A stretch of DNA of 11,249 nt from an uncultured Kiritimatiellota bacterium (GCA_934667295.1 CAKULR010000038.1:1-11249); one strand, 5' to 3'. Counted from the stretch's first letter, positions 1 to 7,631 are shown. Notes: generated from the letters alone by a model not told the origin. A program made the numbers and translations.

Positions 1-1
1 G

Positions 2-2212
2 GGCGGGGCGAAGCGGATCGAGGCGAAGGGCCGCGCGACGTTCGTCTTCGACCTGGAGGTGGCGGACCCGCAGCTCTGGGACGTCGAGAACCCCGCGCTC
101 TACACGGCGAAGATCGGCGTGCGGGCGAACGGCGCGCTGGACGCCGAGACGGTGCGCTTCGGCATCCGCACCGCGGAGTTCACGGCGGACGACGGCTTCC
201 ACCTGAACGGACGGCGCGTGCAGCTCAACGGCGTCGACCTCCACTCCGACATGGGCCCCCTGGGCATGGCCTTCAACCGCAGCGTGATGCGCCGCCAGCT
301 GATGGTCATGAAGGACATGGGCGCGAACGCCCTCCGTACGAGCCACAACGCCTGCGACCCGCAGGTGCTGGACCTCTGCGACGAGCTCGGCATCGTCGTC
401 TGGAACGAGTGCTTCGACAAGTGGGACGGCACGAGCGGCCGGCGGAAGGACGAGAAGCTGGAGGACTACGTGGCGGAGAACCTGCGCGCGTTCGCGCGCC
501 GCGACCGCAACCACCCGAGCGTCGTCGTGTGGTCGATCGGCAACGAGATCACGCCGAACGGCTACGACTGGGGCGGGAAGAAGCCGAAGGCGCAGGACGG
601 CATGAGCGCCGCGCGCTTCCGCCTCTTCCGCACCGCGATCCGCGAACTCGACCCGACGCGCCCCGTCGGCATCGGCTGCTGCCACGGCGTGGCCGTCGAC
701 ACGGGCATGTTCGCGGAGCTGGACCTGACGGGCTGGAACTACGGCGCGCAGTACCGCAGGGTCAAGGCGCGCCACCCCGACAAGCCCGTCGTCTACTCCG
801 AGAGCGCGAGCGCGCTCAGCAGCAGCGGCTTCTTCGAGCAGCCCCCGGCGGCGACGAAGACGGACTACGCCGTGGCGCGGCGCGAGGTGGGTTCCTACGA
901 ACACAACGCCGCCCCGTGGAGCGACATCCCGGACGTCGAGTTCGCGCGCATGGAGGAGGACCGCTACTGCGCGGGCGAGTTCGTCTGGACGGGCATCGAC
1001 TACCTCGGCGAGCCGACGCCCTATGTGCAGGACAGGCAGGTCCCGATGATGAAGGACCTCAAGAAGAGCGAACTCGCGCGCAGCTCCTACTTCGGCATCG
1101 CGGACCTGATGGGCCTTCCGAAGGCGCGCTACTGGATCTACCGTTCGCACTGGAACAAGAAGGACCACACGGTCCAGATCACGCCGCACTGGAACTGGCC
1201 CGATCCCGCGTCCAAGGCCGGTGCGCCCGCCACCGTCCCCGTCTACGTCTACACGGACGGCGACGAGGCCGAACTGTTCCTGAACGGGACCTCGCTCGGG
1301 CGTCGGCGGAAGGGCGAGGTGCAGCGCCCCGTGAACTTCGCGGCGGGCAGGCCCGTGGACGCGAGCAGTGTCGAACGGCGCGGCGACCGGGTCAACGCCC
1401 CGTCTCACGCGGTGGATGGCGAGAGCGGCACGCGCTGGTGCGCGAGCGGTCCCCAGAAGGGCGCCTGGTGGCAGGTCGACCTCGGCGGCGTGCGCGACGT
1501 CCGCACGGTCCTCGTCCTGGGCGAGCAGGCGGACGGCAACTACGCCTGGACGATCCGCGTCTCCAACGACGGCAAGGCCTGGCGCGACTTCGCGAAGAAG
1601 GCGCTGGGCGCGGAGCAGAGGCCCGTCGCCGACAAGGCGCTGCGCGCCCGGTTCGTGCGCGTCGTCTTCGACGATCTCCGGGGCAGCGCCTGGCCGTCCA
1701 TCCGCGAGGTCGTCGTGAGCGACTGCGCGGATGCGTTCCGGCTCAACCCCTACTCCGACGTGTGCGACCGGTACCGTCTGCGCTGGTTCGACGTGCCCTA
1801 CCGTCCGGGCGAGCTGAAGGCCGTGGCGTACAAGGAGGGGAAGGCGATTGGCGAGGCCGTGGTGCGCACGGCCGGAAAGCCCGTCTCGGTGAAGCTCACC
1901 GCCGAGGCCCCGGCGTTGCCGGACGACGGCGAGACGTGCGTCTTCGTGCAGGTCGACGTGGTGGACGCGAAGGGGACGCGCGATCCGTGGGCGAAGGACC
2001 GCGTGTCGTTCGAACTGACGGGTCCGGGGAAGATCCTCGCCGTCGGCAACGCCGATCCGCGCGCCCACGAGCCGTTCACGAAGGTCGATTCGCATCCGCT
2101 CTACTTCGGCAAGGCCGTCGCCGTGGTGCGGCGCGACAGGGGCGCATCCGGCCCCATCGTCCTGAAGGCCGCCGTCAAGGGCCTGAAGCCTGCGGAGGTC
2201 ACGTTCCGCTAG
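2..2212 (+). CDS. GH2 family glycosidase (beta-galactosidase-like) with DUF4982 and inserted discoidin domain; 5' end missing
   Basis: This is a retaining glycoside hydrolase of family 2, probably acting on a beta-galactoside or beta-glucuronide in a plant, algal or host glycan; the exact substrate cannot be read. The frame is open from the window edge, so the sugar-binding N-terminal domain and any signal peptide lie outside. Residues are counted from the GTG at 59, an in-frame codon and not a proposed start. The end of the Ig-like domain (LWDVENPALY) leads into the TIM barrel at about 42-325. IGNE carries the likely acid/base E163, YSES the likely nucleophile E248, and FVWTGIDYLGEPTPY (309-322) is a family hallmark. 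DUF4982 begins near 393 (VPVYVYTDGDEAELFLNG), is interrupted at about 431-558 by a discoidin domain, and resumes at YRLRWFDVPYRPGELKAVAY. A C-terminal Ig-like GH2 domain ends the protein at TAG 2210-2212. Family assignment is firm; activity is not. Confidence 0.93.
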   Translation, partial: GGAKRIEAKGRATFVFDLEVADPQLWDVENPALYTAKIGVRANGALDAETVRFGIRTAEFTADDGFHLNGRRVQLNGVDLHSDMGPLGMAFNRSVMRRQLMVMKDMGANALRTSHNACDPQVLDLCDELGIVVWNECFDKWDGTSGRRKDEKLEDYVAENLRAFARRDRNHPSVVVWSIGNEITPNGYDWGGKKPKAQDGMSAARFRLFRTAIRELDPTRPVGIGCCHGVAVDTGMFAELDLTGWNYGAQYRRVKARHPDKPVVYSESASALSSSGFFEQPPAATKTDYAVARREVGSYEHNAAPWSDIPDVEFARMEEDRYCAGEFVWTGIDYLGEPTPYVQDRQVPMMKDLKKSELARSSYFGIADLMGLPKARYWIYRSHWNKKDHTVQITPHWNWPDPASKAGAPATVPVYVYTDGDEAELFLNGTSLGRRRKGEVQRPVNFAAGRPVDASSVERRGDRVNAPSHAVDGESGTRWCASGPQKGAWWQVDLGGVRDVRTVLVLGEQADGNYAWTIRVSNDGKAWRDFAKKALGAEQRPVADKALRARFVRVVFDDLRGSAWPSIREVVVSDCADAFRLNPYSDVCDRYRLRWFDVPYRPGELKAVAYKEGKAIGEAVVRTAGKPVSVKLTAEAPALPDDGETCVFVQVDVVDAKGTRDPWAKDRVSFELTGPGKILAVGNADPRAHEPFTKVDSHPLYFGKAVAVVRRDRGASGPIVLKAAVKGLKPAEVTFR
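1349..1732 (+). other. F5/8 type C (discoidin/CBM32-like) domain nested inside DUF4982 of the GH2 gene
   Basis: Residues about 431-558 (counted from the GTG at 59) form a complete galactose-binding-like fold. It opens with the typical AVDGESGTRWCASG (DG..TRW) motif, continues with WWQVDLGG, then TIRVSNDGKAW, and closes with RFVRVVFDD and IREVVVSD. Such domains usually bind galactose-type or other terminal sugars and target the enzyme to substrate. The flanks are the two halves of one DUF4982 module: ELFLNGTSLGRRRK before and YRLRWFDVPYRPGELKAVAY after. The domain is therefore inserted in a loop and not appended to an end. Boundaries are good to about ten residues. Confidence 0.85.
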
Positions 2213-2233
2213 GCGCTGTGCGGCATGCACGAC

Positions 2234-2272
2234 GGGCGGCCCGCCCAATGCAATTGGCGGGCCGCCTTTCTT
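2234..2272 (+). terminator. Intrinsic terminator of the GH2 gene
   Basis: An 11-base-pair perfect GC-rich stem (2235-2245 pairing with 2256-2266) encloses a 10-base loop, inside which AAT and ATT can extend the stem past a bulged C. The right arm is followed by TTTCTT. It lies 22 bases after the GH2 stop codon. The right arm overlaps the likely -35 region of the ileS promoter. Confidence 0.88.
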
Positions 2273-2295
2273 ATGCTATACTACTCCCCGTTTTT
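2254..2295 (+). promoter_or_regulatory. ileS promoter with extended -10 and 19-base core shared with nifU
   Basis: The -10 TATACT is at 2277-2282 and is preceded by TG one base upstream (2274-2275), giving an extended -10. A fair -35 match, TTGGCG at 2254-2259, is spaced by 17 bases and lies at the loop/right arm of the preceding terminator. From the -10 onward, TATACTACTCCCCGTTTTT (2277-2295) is identical to the sequence upstream of nifU on the other strand. Transcription probably starts around 2288-2290, which would put the T run in the leader. Confidence 0.72.
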
Positions 2296-2307
2296 TGCAA
2301 ATTGATT

Positions 2308-2311
2308 GGAG
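2308..2311 (+). promoter_or_regulatory. Shine-Dalgarno site that fixes the ileS start
   Basis: GGAG lies nine bases before the ATG at 2321. A TTG at 2306 is in frame but overlaps this site. The protein read from 2321 (MFKPVSNKVQFP) matches the usual beginning of this IleRS clade, so 2321 is preferred. Confidence 0.75.
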
Positions 2312-2320
2312 CAGCGCGAG

Positions 2321-5300
2321 ATGTTCAAGCCGGTATCGAACAAGGTCCAGTTCCCTCGGATGGAGGAGGACGTGCTCAAGTATTGGGCCGAGGCCGATGT
2401 GTTCAGGAAGTCCCTCGACCGTAATCGGGGCAAGGACCGCTATACGTTCTACGACGGGCCTCCGTTCGCGACGGGGCTGCCGCACTACGGGCACCTCCTC
2501 GCCGGCACCATCAAGGACATCGTGCCGCGTTACCAGACCATGCGCGGCAAGTACGTGGAGCGCCGCTTCGGCTGGGACACGCACGGCCTCCCCATCGAGG
2601 CGCTCGCCCAGGATGCGCTCGGCGTCTCGGGAACGCCCGAAATCAAGGCCCTCGGCGTGGACAAGTTCAACGAGCAGTGCCGCTCGATGGTGCTGAAGTA
2701 CGTCTCGGAATGGCGCAAGACCGTCACGCGCATGGGCCGCTGGGTCGACTTCGACCACGACTACAAGACCATGAACCCCGACTTCATGGAGACGATCTGG
2801 TGGGTCTTCAAGCAGCTCTGGAACCAGGGCCGCGTCTACCGCTCGCACCGCATCATGCCGTACTCCTGGAAGCTCTCGACGCCGCTCTCGAACTTCGAGG
2901 CCGGTTCGAACTACAAGGACGTGCAGGATCCGACCGTCACCGTGCGCGTGAAGGTCGAGTGCCTGAGCGACGCGCTGAAGTCCCGGCTCGCGCAGGAGCC
3001 GACGGTCTACCTCCTCATCTGGACGACGACGCCCTGGACGCTCCCCGAGAACCTGATGATCTGCGCGGGCGCGGACATCGACTACGTGGCGGTGCGCGAC
3101 CTCACGGACGACGCGCGCCCCGTCTACGTGATGGCGGAGGCCCGCCTCCCGCACATCTTCAAAAAGGCCGAGCAGTACGAGCGCGTCGCCACCTTCAAGG
3201 GTGCCGCGCTGAAGGGAACCTCCTACGAGCCGATCTTCCCGTATTTCGCGGACAGGAAGGCCGAGGGCGCGTTCCGCGTCCTCAACGACGGCTACGTCTC
3301 GACCGAAGACGGTACGGGCCTCGTCCACATCGCCCCCGCCTACGGCGAGGACGACTTCCGCGTCTGCCAGGAGGCGGGGATGCACGCGCTCGTCGATCCG
3401 CTCGACACGAGCTGCAACTTCACCGACCAGGTGCCCGAGTACGCGGGCCGCTTCTGCAAGGACTGCGACAAGGACATCATCAAGCGCCTGAAGGCCGAGG
3501 GCAGGCTCGTCCACCAGGCGACGATCACCCACTCCTATCCGTTCTGCGACCGCACCGACACGCCGCTCATCTACCGCGCGATCGACGCCTGGTACGTGAA
3601 GGTGGAGGACCTGCACGACCAGCTCGTCGCGAACAACAACGGCGTCCACTGGACGCCCGCCTACGTGGGCGACAAGCGCTTCGGAAACTGGCTCAAGGAC
3701 GCGCGCGACTGGAACATCTCCCGCAACCGCTTCTGGGGCAGCTGCATCCCCGTGTGGATCAACGACGACGACCCGAACGACATGATCTGCATCGGTTCCA
3801 TCCAGGAACTCGAAGACCTGAGCGGCGTGCGCGTCACCGACCTCCACAAGCACTTCGTCGACAAGGTCGTCATCCGGAAGGACGGCAAGACCTACCACCG
3901 CACGCCCGAAGTGCTCGACTGCTGGTTTGAAAGCGGCTCGATGCCCTATGCGCAGCAGCACTACATGGGACCCACCGGCGCAGCCGGTGACCTTGGGCGG
4001 GGTTCGGGGGCGCCTGAGCCCCCGTCCGTTTCCGATTTCTTCCCCGCCGACTTCATCGCCGAGGGCCTTGACCAGACGCGCGGCTGGTTCTACACGCTCA
4101 TGCTCCTCGGTACGATGCTCTTCGGGAAGAGCCCGTACCGGAACGTCGTCGTGAACGGCCTCGTCCTCGCCGAGGACGGCAAGAAGATGTCGAAGCGCCT
4201 GAAGAACTACCCCGATCCGACGCTCATGCTCGACACGTACGGCGCGGACGCGATCCGCCTCTACATGATCTACTCGCCCGTCGTGCGCGCCGAGAACCTG
4301 AAGTTCTCCGAGAACGGCGTCCGGCAGATCCTCCGCGACCTGCTCATCCCGTGGTGGAACGCCTATTCCTTCTTCGTCACCTACGCGAACGTGGACGGCT
4401 TCAACGACGAGGAGGTCGTGGTGCCCGACTCGCCGAACGTCCTCGACCGCTGGATCTGCAGCTCGATGGAGACGCTGATCGCCGACGTCACGGCCGCGAT
4501 GGACGAATACGACCTCCAGCGCGCGGTGCGCCCGTTCGTCGCGTTCATCGAGGACCTGACGAACTGGTACATCCGCCGCAGCCGCCGCCGCTTCTGGAAG
4601 AGCCAGAACGACGGGGACAAGCTCCACGCCTACCGCACGCTCCGCTACGTGCTCGTGCAGCTCTCGAAGGTCGCCGCGCCGTTCACGCCGTTCATCGCCG
4701 AGACGATCTACCGCAACCTGAAGGGGAAGAACGACCCCGAGAGCGTCCACCTCTGCGACTTCCCGACGGCCCGCGCCGGTGCGCGCGACCTCGCCCTCGA
4801 ACGCGAGATGGCCGCCGTGCAGACGATCGTCAAGCTCGGTCGCCAGCTGCGCGTGGACAACGACCTCAAGGTGCGCCAGCCGCTTGCGAAGATTCTCGTC
4901 GCCGGCGTCGACACGCGGCTCGACGACCTCATCCTCGACGAGCTCAACATCAAGGAAATCGCCTACATCGCCGACGAAACCGCGCTCTGCGACGTGAGCT
5001 ACAAGGCGAACTTCAAGACGCTCGGCAGGAAGTGCGGACCGAAGATGAAGGCCGTCGCCGCCGGCATCGCCGCGCTGAAGACGTTCAACGGCTCCGCGAC
5101 CGTGGAGGGCTTCGAGCTGACGGCTGAGGACGTACTCGTCACGCGCAAACCGAAGGCCGGCATGGTCGTCGCCTCCGAGGGCGCCATCGTGGTGGGCCTC
5201 GAAACGGCGCTCACCCCCGCGCTCGTCGCCGAGGGCCTGGCGCGCGAGTTCGTGAGCCACGTGCAGGCGATGCGCAAGGAGGCGGATTTCGAGGTCACGC

Positions 5301-5476
5301 AGCGCATTGCCGTCACCGCCGAGGTCGATGCCGACCTCCAGGCCGCGCTCACGGCGCACGCCGACTACGTGAAGGCCGAGACGCTTGCGACGGCGCTCAC
5401 GTTCGCCGCATGCCCCGACGCCGCATCCTGCGACCTCAACGGCCACGCCGCGAAGATCGTCGTCGTCCAGGCCTGA
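2321..5476 (+). CDS. ileS: Isoleucine--tRNA ligase, eukaryote-like clade (IleS2 type)
   Basis: This cytoplasmic class I synthetase attaches isoleucine to tRNA-Ile and hydrolyses mischarged valine. It has 1051 residues, a normal length for the clade. The ATP-binding HIGH motif is PHYGH (H55-H58) and the second signature is KMSKR (622-626). The CP1 editing domain shows WTTTPWTLPEN from W234 and HIAPAYGEDD ending at D345. DCWFESGSMPYA, GLDQTRGWFYT and the anticodon-domain NWYIRRSRRRFW are all present. KMSKRLKNYPDP and HSYPFCDRTDTPLIYRA are typical of the eukaryote-like clade, whose bacterial members are commonly less sensitive to mupirocin; resistance here is inferred only. An odd Gly/Pro-rich insertion occupies about residues 550-571, between SMPYAQQHY and the conserved PADFIAEGLDQTRGW. 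The gene is monocistronic, between two terminators. The leader is too short for a T-box. Confidence 0.97.
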   Translation: MFKPVSNKVQFPRMEEDVLKYWAEADVFRKSLDRNRGKDRYTFYDGPPFATGLPHYGHLLAGTIKDIVPRYQTMRGKYVERRFGWDTHGLPIEALAQDALGVSGTPEIKALGVDKFNEQCRSMVLKYVSEWRKTVTRMGRWVDFDHDYKTMNPDFMETIWWVFKQLWNQGRVYRSHRIMPYSWKLSTPLSNFEAGSNYKDVQDPTVTVRVKVECLSDALKSRLAQEPTVYLLIWTTTPWTLPENLMICAGADIDYVAVRDLTDDARPVYVMAEARLPHIFKKAEQYERVATFKGAALKGTSYEPIFPYFADRKAEGAFRVLNDGYVSTEDGTGLVHIAPAYGEDDFRVCQEAGMHALVDPLDTSCNFTDQVPEYAGRFCKDCDKDIIKRLKAEGRLVHQATITHSYPFCDRTDTPLIYRAIDAWYVKVEDLHDQLVANNNGVHWTPAYVGDKRFGNWLKDARDWNISRNRFWGSCIPVWINDDDPNDMICIGSIQELEDLSGVRVTDLHKHFVDKVVIRKDGKTYHRTPEVLDCWFESGSMPYAQQHYMGPTGAAGDLGRGSGAPEPPSVSDFFPADFIAEGLDQTRGWFYTLMLLGTMLFGKSPYRNVVVNGLVLAEDGKKMSKRLKNYPDPTLMLDTYGADAIRLYMIYSPVVRAENLKFSENGVRQILRDLLIPWWNAYSFFVTYANVDGFNDEEVVVPDSPNVLDRWICSSMETLIADVTAAMDEYDLQRAVRPFVAFIEDLTNWYIRRSRRRFWKSQNDGDKLHAYRTLRYVLVQLSKVAAPFTPFIAETIYRNLKGKNDPESVHLCDFPTARAGARDLALEREMAAVQTIVKLGRQLRVDNDLKVRQPLAKILVAGVDTRLDDLILDELNIKEIAYIADETALCDVSYKANFKTLGRKCGPKMKAVAAGIAALKTFNGSATVEGFELTAEDVLVTRKPKAGMVVASEGAIVVGLETALTPALVAEGLAREFVSHVQAMRKEADFEVTQRIAVTAEVDADLQAALTAHADYVKAETLATALTFAACPDAASCDLNGHAAKIVVVQA
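3968..4036 (+). repeat. Palindromic in-frame insertion inside ileS
   Basis: Two adjacent DNA palindromes sit inside the coding frame. The first is a 7-base-pair stem with a 3-base loop (3973-3989, CACCGGC/GCCGGTG). The second is a 7-base-pair stem with a 6-base loop (4005-4024, CGGGGGC/GCCCCCG). They encode a Gly/Ala/Pro/Ser-rich stretch (about residues 550-571) that replaces a shorter, charged linker in other eukaryote-like IleRS proteins. Codon use changes abruptly here (GGA, GCA, GGT, CTT, GGG, CGG, CCT, GTT, GAT) relative to the NNC/NNG habit of the gene. Boundaries are approximate. A natural low-complexity loop is the alternative. Confidence 0.55.
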
Positions 5477-5482
5477 TTCATC

Positions 5483-5504
5483 GGCTCGGTCTGCGCGCCG
5501 AGCC
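5483..5504. terminator. Hairpin between convergent ileS and DUF1846 genes, probably bidirectional
   Basis: GGCTCGG (5483-5489) pairs with CCGAGCC (5498-5504) across an 8-base loop, in the 40-base gap between the two stop codons. The plus-strand tail CTCTTCTCC is pyrimidine-rich but has few consecutive T residues, and the minus-strand tail is poor. Position argues for a terminator more than the tail does. Confidence 0.6.
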
Positions 5505-5516
5505 CTCTTCTCCGCG

Positions 5517-7037
5517 TCACTGCCCGGCCATCGAGAGCGCGTTGCTCGCGAAGAAGGGGTCGTTCGTGAAGCGGCAGCCGAGGCGGCGGAGGCCGGCCTG
5601 GTCGCCGGGCGGCGCGATGTGGGTGAGGTGGACCTCGCAGCCTCGCAGTTCGGCGAGTTTTTCGGTGGCGATGGCGGCGGCGGGGTTCGTGGTACAGGAG
5701 ATCGCGAGGCCGATCAGCGCCTCGTCCAGGTTGAGCGAGGTGAAGCCGCCCTTGAGGATGTCGCGCTTCATGTGCGCGATGGACTGGATGATGTTCGGGG
5801 CGATGAGGTGGATCTGGTTGGGGATGCCGGCGAGGAGCTTCACGGCGTTGAGGACCATCGCGGACGTCGCGTGCAGCTCGTCCGAGTTGTGCCCGGTGAC
5901 GATGCGGCCGTCCTGCAGCAGGATGGCCGCGCCGGAGACGACGGACCCGCCGGCCTTGCCCTTGCTGGCCTCGCGGGCGTCCTGCGCGGCCTGGCGGGCG
6001 GCCTCCACGGGGATGCGGTCCTCGTTGCGCAGGTTGAGCTTGTGCATGAGGGCGTCCACGCGGGCGACGGAATCGCGGTCCGTGAGGCCCATCGCGAAGT
6101 CGCAGAGGTAGCGGAGATTGCGGCGGATGACCTCCTGCTTGGAGGCCTCCTGCACGACGGCGTCGTCGATGATGCCGAATCCGATGCGGTTCACGCCCAT
6201 GTCGGTGGGGGACCTGTAGGGGCATTCGCCGTCCGTCATCTTCTCCCAGATGGCGCGGAGAAGGGGGTATGCCTCGACGTCGCGGTTGTAGTTGACCGCC
6301 GTCTTCCCGTACGCCTGGAGGTGGTACGGGGCGATCCTGTTGAAGTCCTTGAGGTCGATCGTGGCGGCCTCGTAGGCGACGTTGAGGGGGTGTTCGAGCG
6401 GCATGTTCCAGACGGGGAACGACTCGAACTTCGAGTAGCCGGCCTTGCGACCCTGCCGGGACTCGTGGTAGATCTGGGAGAGGCAGGTGGCGAACTTGCC
6501 CGAGCCGGGTCCGGGCGCCGTGACGACGACGATGGGGCGCTCGGTGGGCACATAGTCGTTCTTGCCGTAGCCGGCGTCGGAGACGATCGTCGCGACGTCG
6601 GCGGGGTAGCCCTGCGTGACGTAGTGGAACCACACGCTCACGCCCCGGTTGTCGAGGCGCTGGCGGAACTGGAGGGCGGCGGGCTGGCCGGTGTAGCGGG
6701 TGATGACGATGCCGCGCACGAGGAGGCCGAGGCCCTTGAGGTCGTCGATCAGCTTCATCGCGTCGTCGGCGTAGGAGATGCCGAAGTCCGCGCGCATCTT
6801 CTTGTGCTCGATGTCGCCCGAATAGATGCAGAGCAGGATCTCGGCCTGGTCGCCGAGGGACTGGAGGAGGCGCAGCTTGACGTTCGGGTCGTAGCCGGGC
6901 AGACAGCGCGCGGCGTGCATGTCGTTCATCAGCTTGCCGCCGAACTCCAGGTAGAGCTTGCCGAAGCGCTCCGCGCGGCGGCGGATCTCCTCGGACTGTT
7001 CGGACAGGTATTTTTCGTTGTCAAAGCCAAGTTTCAT
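5517..7037 (-). CDS. UPF0371 / DUF1846 family protein of unknown function
   Basis: The 506-residue product matches the DUF1846 (UPF0371) family along its whole length, known mainly from anaerobic and Gram-positive bacteria; I know of no established function. The start region MKLGFDNEKYLSEQSEEIRRR and FGKLYLEFGGKL are family signatures, which supports the ATG at 7037. A P-loop-like APGPGSGK occurs at 174-181 within VVVTAPGPGSGKFATCLSQIYHE, suggesting phosphate or nucleotide binding, but no activity can be claimed. NMPLEHPLNVAYEAAT and AYGKTAVNYNRDVEA are further conserved blocks. There is no signal peptide or obvious membrane segment, so it is probably cytoplasmic. It begins 30 bases after the NifU stop codon on the same strand with only a weak upstream GGA, so co-transcription with nifU is likely. 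It ends convergently with ileS at a hairpin. Confidence 0.93.
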   Translation of the reverse strand: MKLGFDNEKYLSEQSEEIRRRAERFGKLYLEFGGKLMNDMHAARCLPGYDPNVKLRLLQSLGDQAEILLCIYSGDIEHKKMRADFGISYADDAMKLIDDLKGLGLLVRGIVITRYTGQPAALQFRQRLDNRGVSVWFHYVTQGYPADVATIVSDAGYGKNDYVPTERPIVVVTAPGPGSGKFATCLSQIYHESRQGRKAGYSKFESFPVWNMPLEHPLNVAYEAATIDLKDFNRIAPYHLQAYGKTAVNYNRDVEAYPLLRAIWEKMTDGECPYRSPTDMGVNRIGFGIIDDAVVQEASKQEVIRRNLRYLCDFAMGLTDRDSVARVDALMHKLNLRNEDRIPVEAARQAAQDAREASKGKAGGSVVSGAAILLQDGRIVTGHNSDELHATSAMVLNAVKLLAGIPNQIHLIAPNIIQSIAHMKRDILKGGFTSLNLDEALIGLAISCTTNPAAAIATEKLAELRGCEVHLTHIAPPGDQAGLRRLGCRFTNDPFFASNALSMAGQ

Positions 7038-7067
7038 CGCGCGCGCCAGTTTCCGTCTCGCTGTGTG

Positions 7068-7631
7068 TCAACCGTTGAGTTCCCTGAGGATGGCGGCGAT
7101 CTTCTCTTTGCACCGCCCGCAGCCGCCGCCCGCCTTCGTGAAGTTCGTCACCTCCTCGACGGTCGTGAGGGAGTTCTCGGTGATGACGCGGCGCACCTCG
7201 TTCTCCGAGACGTTGTAGCACGTGCAGAGTACCGTGTCCTCAAGGTTGCGGTCGGCGTTCGCGCCCGTCTTGAAGTTCTTGATGGCGGCTTCGAGGGCTT
7301 CGCGGCCCATCACGGAACAGTGCATCTTCTGGGGCGGGAGGCCGCCGAGGTAGTCGGCGATCTCCTTGTTCGTGATCTTGGAGGCCTCTTCGAGCGTCTT
7401 GCCGATCACCATTTCGGTGAGGGCGGAGGAGGAGGCGATGGCGCTCGCGCAGCCGAAGGTCTGGAACTTGGCGTCGGCGATGCGTCCGTCGGGGCCGAGC
7501 TTGAACTGGAAGGTGAGGGCGTCGCCGCAGGCGAGCGAACCAACGGTCGCGGTGCCGTCGGGCTGGTCGATGGTACCGACGTTCCGCGGGTTGCGGAAGT
7601 GGTCCATCATCTTGTCGGAATAGTTCCACAT
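7068..7631 (-). CDS. nifU: Fe-S cluster assembly scaffold, IscU-type domain fused to BFD-like [2Fe-2S] domain (NifU-like)
   Basis: This 187-residue cytoplasmic scaffold assembles Fe-S clusters for transfer to apoproteins. Residues 1-123 are an IscU-type domain: NPRNVG at 14-19, then C35 with D37 (ACGD), C61 (FGCASAIASSS) and C105 (MHCSV), the three cluster cysteines plus the conserved aspartate. Residues about 133-185 form a BFD-like [2Fe-2S] domain with C136-x-C138 and C171-x-x-C174. This is the NifU order without the C-terminal Nfu domain. No cysteine desulfurase lies beside it; the upstream neighbour is a regulator and the downstream one is DUF1846. The ATG at 7631 has AAGGA (complement of 7642-7646) ten bases upstream. 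Its promoter shares a 19-base core with that of ileS. The symbol follows domain order and does not imply nitrogen fixation. Confidence 0.95.
   Translation of the reverse strand: MWNYSDKMMDHFRNPRNVGTIDQPDGTATVGSLACGDALTFQFKLGPDGRIADAKFQTFGCASAIASSSALTEMVIGKTLEEASKITNKEIADYLGGLPPQKMHCSVMGREALEAAIKNFKTGANADRNLEDTVLCTCYNVSENEVRRVITENSLTTVEEVTNFTKAGGGCGRCKEKIAAILRELNG

Noticed and set aside
2283..2320. T-box or other riboswitch ahead of ileS
   Set aside because: The space between the -10 and the start codon is under 40 bases, too short for a T-box, and no specifier or antiterminator structure is visible.
409..2424. Plus-strand frame of 671 codons overlapping the GH2 gene and the start of ileS
   Set aside because: It is Arg/Gly-rich with no recognisable domain, and it runs through both a terminator and a promoter. 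The overlapping GH2 frame has a full set of family motifs.
2276..5446. Antisense open frame of 1056 codons opposite ileS
   Set aside because: It mirrors ileS almost exactly and has an Arg/Val/His/Glu-rich, motif-free composition. Long antisense frames are expected opposite genes with strong G/C bias at third positions.
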